Below, in pieces: positions 1-5,612 of a DNA stretch of 6,496 bases. The stretch comes from Actinomycetes bacterium (GTDB lineage Bacteria > Actinomycetota > Acidimicrobiia > Acidimicrobiales > SZUA-35). The translations under genes and the position numbers were made by a program. Location of the stretch: positions 1 through 6,496 of the forward strand of contig JAAETV010000516.1 in NCBI GenBank assembly GCA_024227975.1. Direction: 5' to 3'. Within the stretch, counting starts at the first letter, position 1. The number at the start of each line of letters is the position of its first letter. The notes beneath the pieces were generated by a model that was not told where the DNA came from, did no database searches, and saw only the letters and a program-made list of their open reading frames with translations.

Positions 1-171
1 ATGTGCGGCACCAGCCTCCCGAGCGGGCTCAACGGAGGCAGACTGCCAACCTCGATCCAGTTCGCCTGCCGGGGTGGTGACGAGGCCCTGTCGCTGCGGC
101 TCGCCGCCGCCTACGAGTCGGCCCGGGGTCCCCTCCCCCACCCTCCTGCGTTCGTCGAAGGGCCAAACTAG
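1..171 (+). CDS. Amidase-signature family hydrolase, C-terminal end (5' truncated by window)
   Basis: Frame 1 is open from the first base to TAG at 169-171 and gives 56 residues. Residues 12-39 read like the C-terminal end of amidase-signature enzymes (GatA, nicotinamidase and aryl-amidase type): a GRLPTSIQ stretch, where family members have a 'G.LP..vQ' strand, followed by GGDEALSLRLAAAYE, the usual 'gDe.lLrlAaayE' last helix. The catalytic Ser-Ser-Lys triad of this family lies far upstream, outside the window, so activity cannot be judged. The first codon is ATG, but a 56-residue protein made only of the family's tail is implausible, so I treat the gene as entering from the left. Such enzymes hydrolyse carboxamides to acid and ammonia, usually in the cytoplasm. 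The substrate is unknown. Next to an HpaB remnant and an alpha/beta hydrolase, a catabolic role is more likely than tRNA amidation, but that is inference. Confidence 0.65.
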   Translation: MCGTSLPSGLNGGRLPTSIQFACRGGDEALSLRLAAAYESARGPLPHPPAFVEGPN

Positions 172-308
172 TGGTCGATGACTCCCCCCCCGGCTACAAC
201 CTCGACGGTCTCATCCCCTATCTTCGCTTGATGACTGGAAGCGGCGACATGGCGTCCCAACCTGAGGGAGGTGCAAGATGGGTGCTCGAACAGGAGCCCA
301 GTTCCTAG
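171..308 (+). other. Doubtful 45-codon reading frame, possible gene remnant
   Basis: A GTG at 171-173 shares one base with the amidase stop (TAGTG), a typical coupled arrangement. The frame runs to TAG at 306-308. Its early residues, PPPGYNLDGLIPYLR, resemble the N-terminus of aminoglycoside-phosphotransferase-like (APH) proteins, where a 'fdldaL..yL' helix precedes the nucleotide-binding strands. The rest shows no recognisable fold and runs into the ribosome binding site and start of the next gene. A run of eight C (184-191) lies in the frame. It may be the 5' stump of a lost gene, a short peptide, or chance. The family resemblance is weak. Confidence 0.2.
266..271 (+). promoter_or_regulatory. 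Strong Shine-Dalgarno sequence fixing the start at 278
   Basis: GGGAGG at 266-271 continues as GGAGGTG (267-273), seven consecutive bases complementary to the 16S rRNA 3' end, and lies six bases before ATG 278. It is the best ribosome binding site I see in the window. Notably it serves what seems to be a gene remnant, which suggests that the loss of function is recent or that the short product is still made. Confidence 0.7.
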
Positions 309-670
309 CCGGGCTGCGAGAGACGAACCGGAAAATCTGGGTCGACGGGGAACAGATCGACGATGTCACCGAGCACCCGAAGCTGGTGGGGGCAGCCCAG
401 TCGCTGGCGTCGATGTTCGACCGCCAGCACCAATTCGCCGACGAGTGCCTGATCCCGGATCCCGAGACCGGCGAACCAATCAACATCAGCCACCTCATGC
501 CCCGCTCTCATGATGACGACCCGGCCCTGCGGCCCCTCATCGACGAGATGCTCCACGGGGCCGATGAGACCCAGGCTGACGAGCAGAGCGCCCTATTTCG
601 AGAACCCCGAGACCATGTGGAACCCGGCGGTGTCGGCGGTGTCGGCGCGGCCCAGAATGGAGCATCATGA
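278..670 (+). pseudogene. Truncated, internally deleted HpaB-type flavin-dependent monooxygenase
   Basis: Residues 1-80 look like the start of the 4-hydroxyphenylacetate 3-hydroxylase (HpaB/HpaB_N) family: RTGAQFLAGL, then a W-V-D-G-E-x-I-x-D-V-T-x-H-P motif (residues 21-34), a SLASMFDRQH helix, and a TGEPINISHLMPRS strand. Intact members are roughly 480-520 residues and use FADH2 from a partner reductase to ortho-hydroxylate phenols. Here the frame has only 130 codons. After the SHDD at residues 77-80 it continues with PALRPLIDEMLHGADETQAD, which resembles the helix in the C-terminal domain before 'LawDl.gs.fg.R'. About 350 residues, including the flavin and substrate sites, therefore appear to be missing. 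From residue 109 on, the Gly-rich tail does not match the family. The start is fixed by a strong Shine-Dalgarno sequence. The stop overlaps the next start as ATGA. The frame could still yield a short, non-catalytic peptide. The N-terminal assignment is fairly firm; the C-terminal match is tentative. Confidence 0.6.
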
Positions 671-1563
671 CGGCCGCTGGCCCCAACTCCCCAACCACCT
701 CCACCATTGAAGGGGCTGGAGGGTTGCCCCTCGTCATCAACCGGTCGGGGCCGGCCGGTGGCGCCCCGGTCCTGCTGCTACACGGTGGCGGACAGAACCG
801 TCATGCCTGGAAGGTGACGGCCGAACGGCTGGCCATCGAAGGCTTCGACGTGATCGCGGCCGACGCTCGAGGCCACGGTGACAGCGGCTGGTCGGAGGCC
901 GGGCACTACGACATGGACTACTTCGCCGACGATGTCGAGCACCTGATCACCCACTTCGACCGGCCCCCAGCCGTCGTCGGGGCATCGATGGGTGGTATGT
1001 GCGCCCTCCTGGCCCAGGGCCGGACGGGCGATCAGCTCTTCAGTGCCGTGGTCCTGGTCGACGTGACCCCGCGCCTGGAGATCGACGGGGTGGAGCGGAT
1101 CGTCGGGTTCATGGGCGCCAACCCCGACGGATTCGACTCCCTGGAAGCGGCGGCCGAGGTGATCGCGGCCTACAACCCTCACCGGGAGCGACCGAAGACC
1201 TTCGATGGGCTACGCAAGGTGTTGCGCCAGCGGGATGGGCGTTGGCACTGGCGGTGGGACCCGAGGTTCATCACCGGCAAGGCCGATACGACGAGCGCCG
1301 ATTCTGCCGACCGCGCTATCCGGATGGAGCAAATGGCCGACCAGATGCACCAAGCCGCCGCCCTGGTCACGGCCCCTACCTTGTTGGTCCGGGGTGGTGA
1401 TTCCGATCTGGTCAGTGCCGAGTCAGTCCGTGAGTTCTTGACCGTGGTCCCCCATGCTGAATATGTCGATGTAAGCGGGGCCGGTCACATGGTGGCGGGT
1501 GACGACAACGACGCCTTCACCAATGCTGTGCTCGACTTCCTCATCAAGGCATCCTCTCCTTGA
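667..1563 (+). CDS. Alpha/beta hydrolase fold enzyme
   Basis: A 298-residue alpha/beta hydrolase, about the usual single-domain length. Visible elements are strand LLLHGGG with the oxyanion-hole motif (residues 36-42), DARGHGDSGW (66-75), the nucleophile elbow GASMGG with Ser107 (105-110), a charge-relay acid in VRGGDSDLV (Asp245 or Asp247), and catalytic His274 in GAGHMVAGD. The cap region (about 130-230) includes HWRWDPRFI, seen in several actinobacterial epoxide-hydrolase or haloperoxidase-like relatives. There is no signal peptide, so it is probably cytoplasmic. These features support an esterase, lactonase, C-C hydrolase or epoxide-hydrolase-like activity without choosing among them. ATG 667 overlaps the preceding stop (ATGA) and has GGAG at 659-662, so translational coupling to the HpaB-like frame is likely. 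If the original cluster degraded an aromatic compound, this enzyme could have cleaved a downstream intermediate, but that is speculation. Confidence 0.88.
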   Translation: MTAAGPNSPTTSTIEGAGGLPLVINRSGPAGGAPVLLLHGGGQNRHAWKVTAERLAIEGFDVIAADARGHGDSGWSEAGHYDMDYFADDVEHLITHFDRPPAVVGASMGGMCALLAQGRTGDQLFSAVVLVDVTPRLEIDGVERIVGFMGANPDGFDSLEAAAEVIAAYNPHRERPKTFDGLRKVLRQRDGRWHWRWDPRFITGKADTTSADSADRAIRMEQMADQMHQAAALVTAPTLLVRGGDSDLVSAESVREFLTVVPHAEYVDVSGAGHMVAGDDNDAFTNAVLDFLIKASSP

Positions 1564-1595
1564 TCAGAGCCGCTGCGAGGTCGACGGGCTGATCA
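1561..1595. terminator. Weak hairpin between convergent genes
   Basis: A perfect 7-bp inverted repeat (TGATCAG at 1561-1567, CTGATCA at 1589-1595) with a 21-base loop begins at the hydrolase stop codon, in the 71-base gap between convergent genes. Neither strand has a following T-run, so it is not a canonical intrinsic terminator. It could slow transcription from both sides. Confidence 0.2.
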
Positions 1596-1634
1596 CTTCG
1601 AGCTCTGGTGCTGGGGTCTGTCCACCCATCGGGC

Positions 1635-3056
1635 TCAGTCAGCTTCGCTGACGGCCGGTTTGCCAGGGCTGGCGTGGCGGGGCAGCCCCGGATGGTCGGC
1701 TGGATAGGGCAACAGTTCGGCGTCGAAACGTTCCCACTCGGCTCGTAGTTCAGCCAACACCTCCGGGTGGTGGCGGGCGATGTTGGCCGCCTCGCGCCCG
1801 TCGACGGTGACGTCGTAGAGGAGGTCATACTCACCGGGGACGAGGGGCCAGTTACCCAACCGGGCCCGACCCCGATGATCCCGCACATATTTGAACCTGC
1901 CACGGCGGAGTGCCCCCTGGCTGGAGACGCGCCAGAACAGATCATGGTCGGGTTGGTCGTCTCCGTCGACCAACCAGGGGAGGAGGCTGACCCCGTCGAG
2001 GGGCCACTCGGGATTGGGGGTGGTGCCGGCGGCATCGAGGAGGGTGGCGGTCCAGTCCGTGGTGATGTGGGGGCAGTCGCTGACCTGGTTGGCTGCGACC
2101 GCCTCGGGCCAGCGCAGGAGGGAGGGGACTCGGATACCGCCCTCGGTCAGGTCGCCCTTCTCGCCGATGAACGGCCAGTTCTTCGACCAGCGCTCTCCCC
2201 CATTGTCGGAGGCGAAGATGATGATGGTGTTGTCGGTCCGGCCGGCGGAGGCGAGGGCGTCGACGACGTGGCCGATGCCAGTGTCCATCGACTCCACCAG
2301 CTCGCCGTACTTGGCCAGGGAGCCCCCGTCGGAGTGGAGGAGGGGGAACGGGACCCTGCCTTCCTCGAAATCACGGCGGATCTCAGCCCCGACCTCACGA
2401 TCGGATGGGCCTTCCCAAGGCCAGTGGGGAGCGGTGTAGTTGAGCTGGAGGTAGAAGGGGGAGTCACGGTCGGCGGCCACGAACTCGGCCGCCCGCTCGG
2501 AGATCATGTCGGTGTAGTAGCCCGTCATCTCGACGGGGGTCTCGCCTTCCCACAGGTCGTTGTTGCCGAGGGTGTCGATGTGTTCGAAGTAATCCATGGC
2601 CCCGTCGAGGTTCCCGAAGAAGCTCTGGAACCCGATCCTCAGTGGGCTGTACCAGGGGAGCCAGCCACAGTGCCACTTGCCGAACATGGCGGTCTCGTAG
2701 CCGGCGTCGACCAGGAGCGATGGGAGGGTCGGGTGGCCGGCCGGGATGCCATTGCCATCGGCTCTGGTCCGGAGCGGTTCCTCCAATCCTCCGGGGAGGC
2801 GGCCGGGGTTGCGGCCGGTGTAGAGGCCGAACCGGGTGGGCGAACACCAGGCAGAGCAGGCGTAGGAGTTGGTGAAGCGGACCCCTTCGGCCGCCAGCCG
2901 ATCGATGTGGGGGGTGCTGATCTCGGTCGAGCCGAAGCAGCCGAGATCGGCCCAGCCCAGATCGTCGGCCAGTATGAAGATGATGTTGGGCGGGGTGGTT
3001 CGGCCCCGACCTCGGCTGACAAACGAGGTCTCGGTTTGGTTGTCGGTCACGACCAC
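1635..3056 (-). CDS. Type I (formylglycine-dependent) sulfatase, probably cytoplasmic
   Basis: A 473-residue arylsulfatase-like enzyme of normal length. PNIIFILADDLGW (residues 23-35) carries metal ligands Asp31 and Asp32. CSPTRFGLYTGR (71-82) is the sulfatase signature, with Cys71 the residue a formylglycine-generating enzyme would oxidise. GKWHCG (126-131) supplies Lys127 and His129. APHWPW (209-214) supplies His211. FASDNGG (281-287) supplies Asp284 and Asn285, and GEKGDLTEGGIRVP (298-311) supplies Lys300. All expected active-site residues are present, so the enzyme looks functional on organic sulfate esters of unknown type. The N-terminus (VVTDNQTETSFVSRGRGR) has no hydrophobic stretch, so no Sec or lipoprotein signal is seen, unusual for enzymes of polymer degradation. 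The start is GTG 3056; GTG 3050 is equally possible and no clear Shine-Dalgarno sequence precedes either. No formylglycine-generating enzyme or sulfate transporter lies in the window. It is divergent from the lipoprotein gene and convergent with the hydrolase. Confidence 0.93.
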   Translation of the reverse strand: MVVTDNQTETSFVSRGRGRTTPPNIIFILADDLGWADLGCFGSTEISTPHIDRLAAEGVRFTNSYACSAWCSPTRFGLYTGRNPGRLPGGLEEPLRTRADGNGIPAGHPTLPSLLVDAGYETAMFGKWHCGWLPWYSPLRIGFQSFFGNLDGAMDYFEHIDTLGNNDLWEGETPVEMTGYYTDMISERAAEFVAADRDSPFYLQLNYTAPHWPWEGPSDREVGAEIRRDFEEGRVPFPLLHSDGGSLAKYGELVESMDTGIGHVVDALASAGRTDNTIIIFASDNGGERWSKNWPFIGEKGDLTEGGIRVPSLLRWPEAVAANQVSDCPHITTDWTATLLDAAGTTPNPEWPLDGVSLLPWLVDGDDQPDHDLFWRVSSQGALRRGRFKYVRDHRGRARLGNWPLVPGEYDLLYDVTVDGREAANIARHHPEVLAELRAEWERFDAELLPYPADHPGLPRHASPGKPAVSEAD

Positions 3057-3059
3057 AAC
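3039..3059. repeat. Imperfect inverted repeat over the sulfatase start codon
   Basis: GTTGT (3039-3043) pairs with ACAAC (3055-3059), and GGTC (3045-3048) mirrors GACC (3051-3054), with one unpaired base at 3044 and a two-base centre. In the sulfatase mRNA it would form an 8-bp stem with a four-base loop that contains GTG 3056 and touches GTG 3050. It could be an operator in the divergent control region or a hairpin masking the start. The bulge makes a symmetric protein site less likely. Confidence 0.3.
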
Positions 3060-3095
3060 TGTGGCCCATCGGTGGGGGTCGTAGCCATCGTGAGG

Positions 3096-3140
3096 ATGAG
3101 GATCGTAGTAGTGCCTCAGCCGGACTCGGCCTCATACTGA
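3096..3140 (+). other. Possible leader peptide coupled to the lipoprotein gene
   Basis: In the sulfatase-lipoprotein gap, ATG 3096 opens a 14-codon frame (MRIVVVPQPDSASY) ending at TGA 3138-3140, which shares its last base with ATG 3140 (TGATG). An internal GTG at 3111 is nine bases after GAGG (3098-3101), a good Shine-Dalgarno spacing. A tandem GAGGAT repeat lies at 3093-3104. The lipoprotein start itself has no Shine-Dalgarno sequence, so ribosomes may reach it by terminating here and reinitiating. The peptide has no recognisable attenuator residues. This is inference from spacing alone. Confidence 0.25.
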
Positions 3141-3736
3141 TGATGATGCGTCAGCGGAACGTCCTCCTTGTCATGGTGTTGGTGGCCCTCGCACCGATGA
3201 CGGGTGCGTGCGGCACCGCGAACGAAACCCCGACCAGCGCAGAGGCCGTGGCCGCAGCCGAGCAGATCTGTCCGATCATGTGGTCCTGGGTGAAAGACGT
3301 CGGAACGGCATTCAACCTGGCCTCTACCGACGTCGCCTCCATTGATGACCTAGCGGAGCGCCGTGATCGCTGGGAAACTGCATTTGGCGAGATCGAGATG
3401 CTCAACGATCAACTGGCCGATGATCTGGCCCCCTACCGCCAGGATGAGATCCTTGGCCCGCTGGTGGCCGAAGTCGAGCGGGACCTGCCCATGGCCTCGG
3501 AGGCGCTAGACGACATCCGCCAACTCTTCGTCGACTATCCCGAGATCGATGAAGAGCCTCATCAGATCCGGACATCGCAGGTGATCGTCAGAATGGAGAA
3601 GGTGATTGATCTACCCAAACCCGATCTGAAGCCTCTCGATCCCGACGGAGTCCTCATGCCAGCTTTCCGCCAGGTGGCGAGCTGCCAACAGTCGATCCGA
3701 GATGTGGATGACGGCAGTACTCGCTCCAACGGATGA
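3140..3736 (+). CDS. Small secreted lipoprotein of unknown function
   Basis: A 198-residue protein with a lipoprotein signal peptide: basic Arg4 and Arg6, a hydrophobic core (about residues 8-20), and a lipobox MTGAC with Cys24 as the acylated residue. The mature part, about 175 residues, is predicted to sit on the outer face of the cytoplasmic membrane. It is acidic and mostly helical in appearance, for example AERRDRWETAFGEIEMLNDQ at 72-91. It has two further cysteines, Cys44 and Cys182, near either end, which could form a disulfide. I recognise no enzymatic motif or family. Three consecutive ATG codons (3140, 3143, 3146) make the start ambiguous by up to two residues; the first is chosen because it overlaps the upstream stop as TGATG. 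The gene is divergent from the sulfatase and convergent with the SDR. A role as a binding or accessory protein cannot be shown. Confidence 0.8.
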   Translation: MMMRQRNVLLVMVLVALAPMTGACGTANETPTSAEAVAAAEQICPIMWSWVKDVGTAFNLASTDVASIDDLAERRDRWETAFGEIEMLNDQLADDLAPYRQDEILGPLVAEVERDLPMASEALDDIRQLFVDYPEIDEEPHQIRTSQVIVRMEKVIDLPKPDLKPLDPDGVLMPAFRQVASCQQSIRDVDDGSTRSNG

Positions 3737-3827
3737 ACCTCGAAAGCAACGAACTGGCCCACGCTGAGGAGCCCCGCTCAGGGTGAGGGCGAACCAAGGA
3801 TCGTCGATTGTGTCGGACGGCCCCGGA

Positions 3828-4616
3828 CTAGTGACGTCCGCCGTCGCTGTAGAGCAGCTGTCCGTTTATCCACTGACCCTGGGGCGAACACAAGAAGGAC
3901 ACGAGGTTCGCCACATCGGCTGGCACCCCCATCCGCGATTGGAGGTTCATCTCGAGGACGTGCTTCTCGATCTCTGGAGACATCCACCCGGTGTCGGTGG
4001 CACCAGGGTTGATGACGTTCGCGGTCAGGCCAAACGCCGCGAGCTCAGTGGCAGCGGCGATCACGATGCGATCCATGGCTCCCTTGCTGGCCCCGTACGG
4101 GAGATTCCCTGCGGTGTGGTCACTGGTGATCGAGACAATCCGAGCCGAGCCATGCGGTCCGTCGAGCTGCTCGGCGAAGCTCTGGATGAGTAGCCAGGTG
4201 GCTCTGGCGTTCACGGCCATGTGCCGGTCGAAGCTCTCGATGGTCGTGGTGCGAATGTCGCTGTCGACCGACTCACAGTGGCAGAGCACCAAGGCTCCGA
4301 TTGGTCCGAGGTCCTTGTTGACCGTGGACACCAGAGCCGAGGTAGCGCCTGGGTCCTCGAAGTCGACTTCGTAGAAGGGGCCGGCCAGCTCCGGCAACGA
4401 TGGGTCGGCGCCCCACGACATTCGCTCGTCGTAGTGTCGCCATCCGGCAGCCGCGACACGAAAACCATCGGCGGTGAGTCGTTGAGCAACGGCATGCCCG
4501 ATCCCAACCTGTCGACTCACACCCGTCACCAAAGCCACACGTTGCGCCTCGCGGTCAGCGGTCACGGCCGGTCCCGCCGATACCCCCGTGGCACCATCCT
4601 TCGAACCAGTGATCAC
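3828..4616 (-). CDS. Short-chain dehydrogenase/reductase (SDR) family oxidoreductase
   Basis: A 262-residue classical-length SDR. The Rossmann nucleotide motif TGVSRQVGIG (residues 31-40) is two residues longer than TGxxxGxG. Arg60 after the second strand (AAAGWR) favours NADP(H), by inference. VDF (84-86) provides the adenine-binding Asp85. The usual NNAG is replaced by LCHCE (111-115). Asn136 lies in AVNARA. The active site is YGASK with Tyr174 and Lys178; the likely partner is Ser165 in IVSITSDH, nine residues before the tyrosine instead of about thirteen. NPGATDTGW (203-211) and the C-terminal VSFLCSPQGQWINGQLLYSDGG are typical. The order of elements resembles ketoacyl-ACP reductase-like SDRs, but the motif changes mark a separate subfamily of unknown substrate. 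GTG 4616 has a poor ribosome binding site; GTG 4565 (residue 18), closer to the first conserved strand, is an alternative. It lies downstream of the DUF218 gene on the same strand. Confidence 0.9.
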   Translation of the reverse strand: MITGSKDGATGVSAGPAVTADREAQRVALVTGVSRQVGIGHAVAQRLTADGFRVAAAGWRHYDERMSWGADPSLPELAGPFYEVDFEDPGATSALVSTVNKDLGPIGALVLCHCESVDSDIRTTTIESFDRHMAVNARATWLLIQSFAEQLDGPHGSARIVSITSDHTAGNLPYGASKGAMDRIVIAAATELAAFGLTANVINPGATDTGWMSPEIEKHVLEMNLQSRMGVPADVANLVSFLCSPQGQWINGQLLYSDGGRH

Positions 4617-4667
4617 GAGTGTCGGAGCGGTGTCGTCGATGGTGTCGGCCTATCACCAAATAGCGGA

Positions 4668-4695
4668 AGTCTACCCTCCTCGATACCTCCGTCGA
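4668..4695 (-). promoter_or_regulatory. Candidate promoter for the SDR gene
   Basis: Read on the minus strand, TCGACG (4695-4690) and TAGACT (4673-4668) are separated by 16 bases. TAGACT fits the actinobacterial TAnnnT -10 pattern and TCGACG matches four of six bases of TTGACA. Transcription would start near 4660, giving a leader of about 45 bases to GTG 4616. The surrounding bases (about 4650-4675) are richer in A and T than their neighbours. The evidence is pattern match only. Confidence 0.3.
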
Positions 4696-4759
4696 AGCCG
4701 AAGGGATGCGGGCTGATCAGGCCGAGGAACGCGAGCAGGCCGAGCGAACCCGGGCCGTC

Positions 4760-5317
4760 TCAGCCCAGGAAGTAGCGGGCGTAGGCCGGCACCTCGCGGG
4801 CGACAGAGTAGACATCCCGCAGCTCCACAAGATCGGCGTGCACGGTGGTGACCCGGTCGACGCCCTCCTGTTCGAAGGCCAGACGGCTGCGGGCAACGTG
4901 GAAGTACTGGGTGGCCACAATGGCCGAGGTCCAGCCACGCTCATTCATGACAGCGGCGCTGTTCACTGCGGTGGCCCGGGTGGTGGCACCCTCGCTATCG
5001 ATGATGATGACCTCGCTCGGTATCCCCTCCGCGACCAGATAGTCGGCCATGACCACTGCCTCGTCATGGCCCGACTTGCCGACGGCTCCACTGACGATCA
5101 CGGCATCGGCCAGGCCGGCCTCATAGATGCCGACGGCAGCGTCGAGGCGGGCGGCAAGGCGGGCTGACGGTGAGCCGTCGGCTCGTACCTCGTTCCCTAG
5201 CACCACGACGACGTCGCTGGCTTCGGCCGAGTCGGTCAACCCGTCGACGACCAGCACCAGTGCAATGAGGGCGAAGAACCCAACCGCCAACAGCACTGTC
5301 TTCCGTATGATCCTCAC
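4760..5317 (-). CDS. Membrane-anchored YdcF/SanA-like DUF218 protein
   Basis: A 185-residue protein. Residues 1-6 are basic and 7-24 form one hydrophobic segment, so the protein is a single-span membrane protein with its domain outside, or possibly a secreted one. The DUF218 domain follows: DVVVVLGNEVRADGSPSARL (35-54), a helix AARLDAAVGIYEAGL, then IVSGAVGKSGHDEA (74-87) with the conserved SG and acidic residue, the MADYLVAEGIP helix (90-100), a SEGATTRATAVN segment in place of the usual 's.nT.eNa', and TQYFHVARSRLAF (136-148). SanA and ElyC of this family influence cell-envelope integrity and peptidoglycan or polysaccharide precursors in enterobacteria, but the biochemical activity of most members is unknown. 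The start is GTG 5317, chosen because an in-frame stop lies at 5339-5341; GGA abuts the start and no well-spaced Shine-Dalgarno sequence is visible. An internal GTG (residue 8) is an alternative. A strong dyad lies eleven bases upstream, and the same frame stays open beyond the stop. Confidence 0.85.
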   Translation of the reverse strand: MRIIRKTVLLAVGFFALIALVLVVDGLTDSAEASDVVVVLGNEVRADGSPSARLAARLDAAVGIYEAGLADAVIVSGAVGKSGHDEAVVMADYLVAEGIPSEVIIIDSEGATTRATAVNSAAVMNERGWTSAIVATQYFHVARSRLAFEQEGVDRVTTVHADLVELRDVYSVAREVPAYARYFLG

Positions 5318-5327
5318 TCCATCGATT

Positions 5328-5358
5328 CTGTCACCACCCTACAGTTCGGTGGTGACAG
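5328..5358. repeat. Perfect 11-bp inverted repeat upstream of the DUF218 gene
   Basis: CTGTCACCACC (5328-5338) and GGTGGTGACAG (5348-5358) are exact reverse complements separated by nine bases. The half-site centres are 20 bp apart, about two helical turns, which suits a dimeric regulator. Neither strand has a T-run after it, and no gene ends here, so an intrinsic terminator is unlikely. It lies eleven bases before GTG 5317 and contains a possible TAnnnT box (TAGGGT on the minus strand, 5341-5336), so binding could block initiation. A stem in the 5' leader RNA is the alternative. Confidence 0.55.
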
Positions 5359-5583
5359 GTAGGTCTGGGAGCGTCGCCCTGGCACAGGGCCTCGACGTGG
5401 AGCCGGATCATCCAGGTCGTCGCCGGCCCGGTGCGATCCGAGTTGAGGCCGTACACCGTTCTCATCCGGGGCCAGAGGGCTGAACCGGCGATGGCGAGTC
5501 ACAGCCCATTGCATTGGCTCCTAGCCGAGTGGACGGGGTATGGGCTGCGCCCAGAACTAGAAGGATCGGCCCCAGGCCCAGCG

Positions 5584-5612
5584 TTGGCCGAAACTCGTGA
5601 CACCCCTATAGG
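5584..5612 (+). promoter_or_regulatory. Candidate promoter for the MFS transporter
   Basis: TTGGCC (5584-5589) and TATAGG (5607-5612) are separated by exactly 17 bases, and each matches four of six bases of the housekeeping sigma consensus. TAGGTT (5609-5614) also fits the TAnnnT form. Transcription would start near 5619, giving a leader of about 45 bases to ATG 5666. If correct, GTG 5597 would lie upstream of the transcript and could not be a start codon. Confidence 0.35.

Noticed and set aside
1767..3140. 457-codon open frame on the plus strand, antisense to almost the whole sulfatase gene
   Set aside because: The translation is Gly/Val/Glu-rich without family motifs, as expected from the complement of GC-rich coding sequence. 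The sulfatase on the other strand has every active-site motif. Only its last codons matter, as the possible lipoprotein leader.
3764..3781. Hairpin CTGAG...CTCAG between the lipoprotein and SDR stop codons
   Set aside because: Only five base pairs with an eight-base loop and no T-run on either strand; too weak to call a terminator.
3783..4775. Plus-strand open frames of 127-184 codons over the SDR gene
   Set aside because: Their translations have no recognisable features and the minus-strand SDR accounts for the sequence.
4706..5167. 153-codon plus-strand frame over the DUF218 gene
   Set aside because: Antisense to a gene with clear DUF218 motifs and a membrane segment; its own translation is unstructured.
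5517..5600. tRNA-like stretch (TAGCCGAGTGGAC resembles a D-arm)
   Set aside because: No anticodon arm of correct size, no GTTCRA T-loop at the right distance, and no closing acceptor stem.
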